From NCBI GenBank assembly GCA_005784505.1, contig VCAZ01000048.1, forward strand, positions 927,261 to 991,260: a stretch of DNA of 64,000 nt, given 5' to 3'. Positions within the stretch are counted from its first letter, which is position 1. Every line of letters begins with the position of its first letter. Source of the stretch: Bagarius yarrelli (Eukaryota; Chordata; Actinopteri; Siluriformes; Sisoridae). The notes under the pieces are model-generated. The model was not told the origin of the DNA and searched no databases. It worked only from the letters and a program-made list of their open reading frames with translations. Made by a program: the position numbers and the translations under genes. Positions 46,856 to 56,529 of the stretch are shown here, piece after piece.

Positions 46856-49800
46856 ACACATTAAAGACTCCCTATGCAGCATGGTCCACTTTGTAAATAC
46901 GTGATAACACACACCACATGGTCAACACACTGCACTATAATTTCCAGGTCTTGCAAAACAAATGTACACTTTTGAAGGCAGGGGAAAAATGAACAGCAGC
47001 AAACTAACTGGCTTTATTTGGTCTGTTTAGAGTAAAAAGAAGTGTTTAAAAGCTGCAGAGGAAACAAGTGCTTCTGGAGCTCTACTGAGATAGTATTCGT
47101 TTCCCAGGTTCTATAGAACAGCTGTCATAGTTGCATGTTGCGTCCTAGTTGATGAGAGGATTTGAGACAAAGTAAGTTGATGTAAGAGTCAGAAGATGAA
47201 CTGTAGGATCTCCGTTGTCATCATTTCAGACTGTGTGATTGGTCAAGACGGGTCAAAAACAGGCAGACAAGAAGATTCGTCCGGAGTTTTATACCATCAA
47301 TCAGTGACGCATGTAGTTTTTCACGTTCTCTGGCTAAATGGTAGCTAGAAGCAAACAAAAACAATCTGTAGCGTTCATTTTGTTCATGACATGCCCCAAT
47401 AACTGTCCATTCCACCCGTGTCAATTATTTCCTGAGGTAGTTTGAAGTCGTTGATTGTTAACATCATGTTACTCCCTCCCATGTTACACTCCTATTGGTT
47501 CTTACAGGCTTTGCTGGCGTCCTAGGCAAAATTGTAGATTTGTGATCCCCTATTTAATCAACACCCCCCCCCCTTAATTTATACACACACACAAACACAC
47601 ACACACACACACACACATCCTATCATAAACAAAATCCAGAAGATGCATAAACATAAGTAGTAAAAAAAATTGCGATAATAAATGACAAACAAATTTTACT
47701 AAAAGTCACTATAAGAATTGCACAACAGTTAAAGTGCAATTTAACAAAAAAGTGTAATTTACAGTACAAAAAATTTGTTAACTGCCAAAAATATTTTTGC
47801 TTGATATATTAATGTAGGCGCGCAAGATGATCACAAGATGGTGCACTTCCGACTCTCGTGCGGCGCCCGCTAGTCATTTTGCGCTTTAGGCAACTGCCAA
47901 TGTCATCTATGCCACGGGCCATCCCTGGGTTCTAAGTTTGATGATCATCATAGTGTCTGAAGTTTTCTGACACTGCCAGAAGTTAATTGGGAAAAAAAAC
48001 CTAATCACAACGGCCATTAGTTGTATGTTGAGGAACATGTCAAACTAGCTAACTAAACGAATAGCAGCATGCAACTGTAAAATTGCATGAATTATGGAAA
48101 ACATCAAAGCAAAATGTTCTAGTCATCGAGAGTGATGAGTTTATTATGGTGGACTGCTTTTGCTAGAAGTTTCAGTATCCTTCTAATCTCACACACACAC
48201 ACACACACACACACACATCAACAAATATTGCACTCTGTGAGACAGCATTACCCTGTGTTTCTCTTCCTCCCACACTGGCTGTGTCTTCCTCTTAAACAAC
48301 TTACCACACACATGCACACACACACAGATACTCGATCCCCCTCCCCATGCCGCATAGATTAGTGAGGTTTAGCAGCACTTGCTGCTGTCAGAGTGCACTA
48401 AGATATCCGTACTGCGCACAGCTCCACGCTGCTCGTCTCTGTGAAGCCGGACTGAAACTGGGTCACTGATGCTTTGGAGTGATGCACAGACACAGCAGCA
48501 GTCATGGGCTGCACCACCAGCATGATTCTGTTTGATGGGCTGCGCTCGGCGCTCCAGAGGAATTGTGGGTCCTGGAAGTTTTCGAGCGCCGCCGAGCCGC
48601 ACGAAGAGGTGGAGACGGACGCAGCCTGTGGCAGCTACAGAGAGTCGAGAGCATGGCCTGTCAGGACTACTTTAAAGGTGTGGAGGGTGATCGTGCATGT
48701 TTTGTGAGGATGATGAGGGCTGTTATGTTTTAGGTTTATTGTATACCACGTTGCCTTAAGCTCTTTGACAAAAGTGCTTAGTCATGTTCAGTACAATTTA
48801 TCAAACCCGAGTATCTTGTAACTTGCTGTGATAAAGGAGAAATATGTTCTATTCTGAAAATGTGTCAGGGTGTGCCTGATGGCAAAGCATTTACAGAGAA
48901 GATGCATGGTAAAAAAGGAGAGAAGACTAGAACAGTCTGGGTCTGAATGAGAGCTGAGCAACCGGCTGCTTGGAATAGATCAGAAGGTCATTGAGGAGGA
49001 GCAGATCTTCCTCACTGCCGTGCAGAACTGACCTTTTTTTTTTTATTTATAAAACCATGACTGCATCAGGCTACAGTAACCTGATATTGATTATGCTTCC
49101 GTTATTCCACAGACCCAGTCCGAGTCTGCCACATATGAGTGAGAGCATCAGAGCATCCTCTTTCTCCTTCAGCAACACAGACACCACTAATGCTTCAGCC
49201 AATCAATAGACGAGTAGAAAACATTAAACTGACTTTACCCAAAGCTTGTAAACGCCACAGACGACTAAAGTGTGTGCGTATGGGGTGTACACTTGTTTAG
49301 AGGAAAATCAAGCTCTGTTATTATACTTAGTGGTTGCAATGATTAGGGCAGCACAGCCTTTTCCTTCCTCTTCATAACCCTATAAGAGAGAAGGGGACAG
49401 GGAAGGGGTGAGGGGGTCACGTCTTAGGGCAAAGAGTATGGCTTTAATAACCTTTAGCTGATTTTCACGGACAATTAACACGAAGTGGTAGCTCAGTGGT
49501 TAAGGTGTTGGGCTGCTGATCAAAAGATCATGGGCTCAATTCCCAGCACCCCAAAGCTGTCAGTGCTGGGCGACTGAGCAAAGACCTTAACCCTCAACTG
49601 CTCAGTCTGGATAAGGGCATCTGCCAAATGCCGAAAACAGTTTAGGGTTAAGAACCTTGCTCATAAGCCCAGAAGTAGCAGCCTGGTACAGGGAATTGAA
49701 TCTATAATTTCCCGATCAGCCACAGAGCTACCACTTGAGGGCGGTTAAACTACATAATAACATTTACATTTGTGGGATTTGGCTGATGCCTTTATCCACA

Positions 49801-50110
49801 GAGACTTTATCCCTTATTTATTTAACTGAGCAATTGAGGGTTAATGGTCTTGCTTAGGGACTTAGCAGTAGCAGCATAGCGGTGCTGGAAAGTGAACCCG
49901 CAAGCTTTTAATCAGAGCAATCCAACACCTTAACCGCTACCACCAATCATTTAACCAATAAGCGGATAAATAAGCCGCTATATAACAGTAGAAATAAAAG
50001 TCTAAGGATGATATTAACATGATGGAACGCCTTAAAAAAGTTGGTATTGTATAAGTGTTTAATATGTTCAACAAGGTGAAAAGTAGATCTGGTTGCATAG
50101 CCTGACTGAT

Positions 50111-50154
<44 letters not shown>

Positions 50155-53100
50155 GCCAACAGTTCTACCAGTAAAAGCTTTCTTTTACTCACACTTACTT
50201 ACGAAGTCCAGGAGCACATCCCATTTACACTCCTCTCCATCCGCCCGGTTGTGCTAATAAAGCGACACTTTCACTGCTTCCACCTGGTTTCACCAAGGAG
50301 CCTTATTGTCCTTTCAGCCATATATAGCAGATGCAGTACGCAGTGAACTTGAACGTGGTTAAACCAGGTGGAAGCAGTGAAAGTGTCGGTTTAACAGCAC
50401 ACGAGGGCGGTGTTTGAGCTCTTAAGCTAAACCTTTGTAAAGAGGGAAGGTGAAAACCTCAGGGTGACATTAGAAGAAGATTCACGATAAAGATAAAAGA
50501 CGATTAAGTACATCTGCATATGTCATTTGGAAAGATTCAATCAATGAATTCATATATATCAACATCTGTAGGCCTTCATTTTCGCTGCTACAGAACAGCT
50601 GCGATCTTTTATCCCGCATGCAATCCCTTTCCATTTCTTATTGTAATCAGATGTTTGTTTAAAAAAAACACTGTAATTTAATTGAGTGTCTCTGTTCTCT
50701 TTAATCGGAGGACTGATTTGCTGTGGTTACAGCTAGAATAACACTGATTTGTCTCAGCGGAGTGGAATTTAACTCCTTTTGAGGTTTTCCTCAACTCAAT
50801 ATAACTCAATATAGTAAATATTCAAGGTTTATAATGAGGTAAAATTTAAAACTAACCAATGAAATAAAAGCCAATAACTGATCAATTGGCTAAATGAAGG
50901 ATTATCATTAAGCATAACTGATAGTGGTAGTGGTTAAGCTCTTGGATTGCTGACTGGTAGATTTTGGGTTCAGTTCTCAGCATCACCAAGCTGCCACTGC
51001 TGCGCCCCTGAGCAAAGCCTGGATAAAAAAAATCCCTGGATAAGAGCGTCTGCCAAATGCCAGAAATGTAAATGTGAAGTAAAGGTCAAATGCAAACCAT
51101 GAGCCAAAAGCTGTTCAGATTTCAGGGTAGGTTAAATTTTAGGGCAATCAATTGAAATCATTTACCATGGCAACAAATGGCCATATGATAGGTCATTCAT
51201 GGTCAACACGAGTTTCAAAATTGTTGTTTAACACTGCACGACTATCTGGGGTAACATTCAGTTGCCGCTGTGTTCACATTGCCTTTTTAATAGGAAAAAA
51301 AAACCTCTGTCTGGAAGCTATGACCCTAACCCAACCCAACGGTACCCTAACCCTCAACCCTAATCACCGAAGCCATGCTTACTCATATTATAAACCCCCA
51401 TTGAACTTCCTGCTACACTCATTGTCAAGGTTTTTTCCGACCAGAACCTGTTTCACACAGCAGGATGTTCAATCACTGACAGGTGGAGGTGCCTCTAGCA
51501 ATTTTAGGCCTTATAACAGAATATAGAGTCAGGCCCCCCCACTGGTGGCCCCAGTCTGCATGGGCCCTTAGAATCATCCTAATGTCCGCCCCTCTCACAG
51601 CAGCACCCCTGCTGACAGGTCCAGGTATTTAGCATGCCAAATATTATCTAGTTATCCAAGACGGCTTGGCGATTCTCTCAGATCGTGTCTTATAATTCAC
51701 ACTGTATGATGTATGACGATTTCTGCGATTTCGCAAAACTTGTCGGCGAGTGAAAATCAGGGCTAAAATTGTGCAGTGTGAACTCGCCACTCGTCCGAGC
51801 CCAGTTTTATTCAGTGCTTATAACATAAAGAGAAAGCACGTTTTCAGCTGGAGAGAGAACAGAGATGTTGCTCTCGGCCAATTTTGTTAATAATCTTTAT
51901 TACTTCCTTCTAATATTGTGCTCAGTTTAATATTTAATATCTTATATTGCAGGCTAAAACCAATGACAAATGCACTTTTTTAAAAATTTAGTAATGTCAC
52001 ATGCCTGATCCACATTTCATGATCAACAATAACCGGCGTTTGTCAGACGCTTTGGCATTGGAGTATCCATTAAAGTAACAACCATCTCAGGGTTAGTCAG
52101 TATCTCATCAGCTTTTATTTGTGATAAGGGTGAAATAAAAAAAGGCCCTGATTTCAGCAAGGTTGAAGCAGTGTGTATTCCTGATCTGAACAATTTCATT
52201 ACAGCGCCATAGCCATGAATCTGTGTCCGCTCTGGGAAAGATGCTGAAATCTGATGTGAAAAATAACATCTGTTTCAGATTAAAGCCCAGAATCGAATTG
52301 GACTTTGCATAACCTGATAGGTTTCTAGTCTGACTCTTTAATGTCAGTCACACTTTTTAAGTTAGTATGAGCTTTTAGGAACTTCCAACATCACTTATAA
52401 GGTTTCTGTAGAGAGAGTGTGTGTGTCTGTGTGATTATTCCAGATGCCACCTGATGGAGTTAATGGCTATTACATCAGACGCAGGTTGTAAAACTGTCTG
52501 TGCAGTATAGGAAGCTGTGAGTCATCTCATATGTGCTCGCTCTGATTCCGAGAGCAGACACTCATGCCATCAGGAAGAGGCTGGGGAGAAGACATTCTGA
52601 CCCCATGTCTTTGACCATCTGACAGTTCCTTACACACACGTATAGTAAAGTTGTCCATGTGCCCCTAGAGTCAAATGAAGGAAGGAAGCTCATGACTTAC
52701 TCAATGGAAGAAGAAAACAAGTGCTTCCAGTGGGAGCGGGGAAAAAGGGTAGTGTGAGGAAGCGGGTAATGTCAACAAAATACACAAAATACATAAATAC
52801 ACCCTTTTAAGGGGCCGTCTTTTCTTTGAGATAGTGTGTGTGCCTGCCATCCAGCATCTTTGAAATAATTTCTTTAGTAAATTAGTAAATATTAAAAATT
52901 CTGATAAATTATGATCATGGCTGGGTTTCTTCTGCAAACTGGAATGTTCATTTTCATTGATGATCTGACTGAACAGCTGTTAGGATATTTATGCAGTGTT
53001 TCTTTAATTTCTCGCCTGAAACAGATAAAAAAGGTTTGCGTAAACGTGTCCTTCACGCCACAGTGTCGACTGTAGATGCTATAGATTTGAAGATACCTAG

Positions 53101-55021
53101 CGTGCTTTACAGCTTACTAGTCTTGTTTCTTGTTGATCAGTACCTTTTTTTAGCTCGACTTGGGGAAGTGGTAGCTTAGTGGTTAAGTTGGGTTTGCCAC
53201 CAAGAGGCCCCCGCTGTGTAAGGTCTCTTATTAACAATTACTCAGGTGGATAAAAGATAAGATGATTTCAAAAGTAAAAGTAAGTCACTCTTGATAAGAT
53301 GCCTGGCTCTATAAAGAAACATTAAAATCCTCTGCTACTCTTAATATACACTCAGAAATGCTGATTATAACTGGATCATAACAATATTATAACTGGCATA
53401 AGATGTGTGACATAACGGTAATGACTGATTATCTTGACTTTCTGCTTTAGTTGCGTTTAAATATACGTCTAATGGAGGGGTGTTTTTTGTTTTAATAGTT
53501 TTAAAGGGTGCATAGACTTTTGCTTACACTAGTACAAGAATGCACACACACCTGACTTGTACAACTTGTGTGCAGTGGTGTGTGTTTTTTGTCTCTGTAT
53601 GTGGTAGGACATGAGTCATTAATGTACAGGTAAATTCAACAGGCTCAGCTTAATCCTGGGGGAGGTGTGTGTGTGTGTGTGTATGTGTGTGTGTGTAGGG
53701 TAACACAGCTGAGTGTAGGAGGAGTCTCCTGTCAGTGCATACGGCGGGTAAGAAAGAATAGCTGTGGTGTGTGTGTGTGTGTGTGTGTGTGTTTGAGAGA
53801 GAGTCTGAAAGGGAGAGAGTGAGTTAAGGAGTAGAACTTTAGAGCTCTGTTAAGTTTCTCTACTGAAGCCTGAACTCTGCTGGACATGTTGACTGCTCCA
53901 TCCAGTCACCATTCTTTACTACGGAGACTCCCGTCCACTGTTTCAGCTCAATGGTAACTGAGAGGATTGCAGGATTTCTCTGATTTTTGGGGGGGACTGG
54001 ATAGATAGAGAGAGAAGCTGTAAGAATGCAAGGCAGGACGGCTAAAGGGCCAAAAATGGTGATCGAATCTCCACAGCAGTTTAAAGCTCAGCCTGTTGTC
54101 GAGCCAGAGCAGGGCAGCAACAAGACACACACGCAGGTAAGACACACACACGCAAACACAAGCACACTGCAACACCAGTGCACCAGATTGAAGTTGTGGT
54201 AAAACCATTCTTTAAATTAGGAAATTGATAGATGGTCACATGACCTGCGCTCAGTGTATTTCACAGCTTTTAGAGGTTTATAGGGATGAATGTGGGATTC
54301 TTACCGAATCACATGCCATGAATCAGTTTGAATCATTTACAGTTTTGGAAAAGGTTTTAGTGATAAGTGTGTGTGTCTGTGTATATATACAGTGTGTAAA
54401 CAGTGTGTGTATAGACTAAAGAGTTGTTTAATATGTGAAATGAATAGATATTATGAAACAAAAAATGGTTTTAGTGTACTACTGCGTAGTGTACGATGCC
54501 GGATGAAATTTTGAGCCATATGTACTTATACCTCCTGTCTCGCCTGTGTCCGTGTGTATAGCTGGAATGTCTGAAGTGTTGTCCCATAAATAAACATCTG
54601 TTCGTCTGATCACACCAGCTGTTAAAGGTTGTGACAGGAGCATTAGTCGGGGCTTCCCTATACTTAGCCACTCAATACGCCAGACTGCACTCTCTCTGGT
54701 ACTACAAGAAAACTTGGAATTGATGAAAATAGTAAATACTAACTTAGAAATATAGATTGTCCTGATGCTGTAATCTAATCTAATTTTATTTGTAGAGGTG
54801 AGAATTTTAAAGAAAATAGTCAAGCAGTTCTGTAACAATGCTAAATCCTTGGCCGAAAAAGCAAGAAAAAATAAGCTTAAAGATAGAATAAATGTATTTA
54901 TACATCAAGATATTTTTACAGGGTTAGGTTTCGACACAGTCTGAGTATTAGTAGAGGTCCTTTAAGTAGATGAAGCAGGTGCTTCAACTGAAGAACCTGA
55001 AGGATCAACTGGGATCTTGAG

Positions 55022-55066
<45 letters not shown>

Positions 55067-55213
55067 TGTGAGTGTGAGCAGAGTAACACAGCTATCAGTT
55101 CTCCTGTGGGCTTTGGTGTATGAAGCGTTTTGTCAGTTACTTGGGTGAAACCCTGATACAAGCATATGGAAAGCATCATCTCAGCCCTAAACAACAGTGG
55201 GAGTAAAGCATAT

Positions 55214-55246
<33 letters not shown>

Positions 55247-56495
55247 CGCACACACCCAGCGGACAGTACCACACTGTAATCCGCACACATTCCACAATCC
55301 TGACTAAAGGAGCGCTCAACAACAATAGCTGCATTTCATGTCATTGTAAACACAACAGTCTAAACCTTAGTGGCCGTTTTGATGCCTTTAATCCTGCATA
55401 AAGAACTGAACTTCCTGCGTGCACAAAGATCAGCCGGATTTTTCCTCAGTGTCACGCTGGCATGTGTTTGTGTTTTTTCAGTTTGGACAGGAACTGAAGA
55501 TTAATTCGAACGAGTTGAGGTTAAAATGACTTTCTTGTTGGTTTTTGATAGTCCTTACTTTTATAGCCGGTTTTTAGGTGGAGCAAACTGGTATTTATTG
55601 TCTGTCCATTTAAAGGCACTTTCACACCTACTTTGTTAAGTGTGGAACTGAAGTTAGCTTGGTGGGATGTGAGCACTCCACCCTTTACTCAGTTCTACAG
55701 CAACTCTGCTTCACTCAAACGGCTACCGATCCACACGAATGGTGGTTCAGGGTGTGTCTGATAGGAAAACAGTTTGTCCAGATTGTTGTTTTTGACTCCA
55801 GTACTTTTAAACGGAGAATGTTAGAGCTGTTCAGTGTTTAAACACAAGAACGATAGAAATGACACATGCGTTTTCATTTACATGCAGAAAAACCAGGGTC
55901 CCGTCCAAAATTGCATACCTCCAGGCTACGTATATAGTAGACAAAACTGGTTCCTTGTAGTTGAATTGCACTTGTTTAACATCAGTCAAGTTAAACATCT
56001 AACCTTTAAATTTGACGTATGCCATGTGACAGTATCGACATGGTGGTTACTACCAGTAACCATACTAAAAGAACAAAGTTGGGTAGTATAACAATAACAA
56101 TTTCTGCGTCTGAAACACTACATAAGTGTGTTTAGAAACATCAAAAAAAAATATTCATAGACCTAAAATGTTTTTATTTTGTTAATGGGTTTAATTAGCA
56201 AGCACAATGATTGAGAACACGGGGTATGTAAGGAAATAAAGTTATTATTAGGATATTCTAGATTTTTACTGTGATTTTCTAATGTAGGGGAGTGGTTAGT
56301 AGCAGTTAGGGTGTTGGACTGCTAATCAGAAGATTATGGGCTCAAGTCCCAGAACCACTAAGATGCCACTCATGGGTATTTGAGCAAGTTCCTTATTCAT
56401 CAACTGCTCAGATAAATAAAAAATCTGATGAATGTGTGTCTGCCAAATACCAGAAAAATAAATGTAGTCTGTACTGAACTACTGTATTCTGTATC

Positions 56496-56529
<34 letters not shown>

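Noticed and set aside
51152..51526. 124-codon plus-strand reading frame
   Set aside because: It overlaps a dispersed repeat (family B copy 2) and has no protein-family motif.
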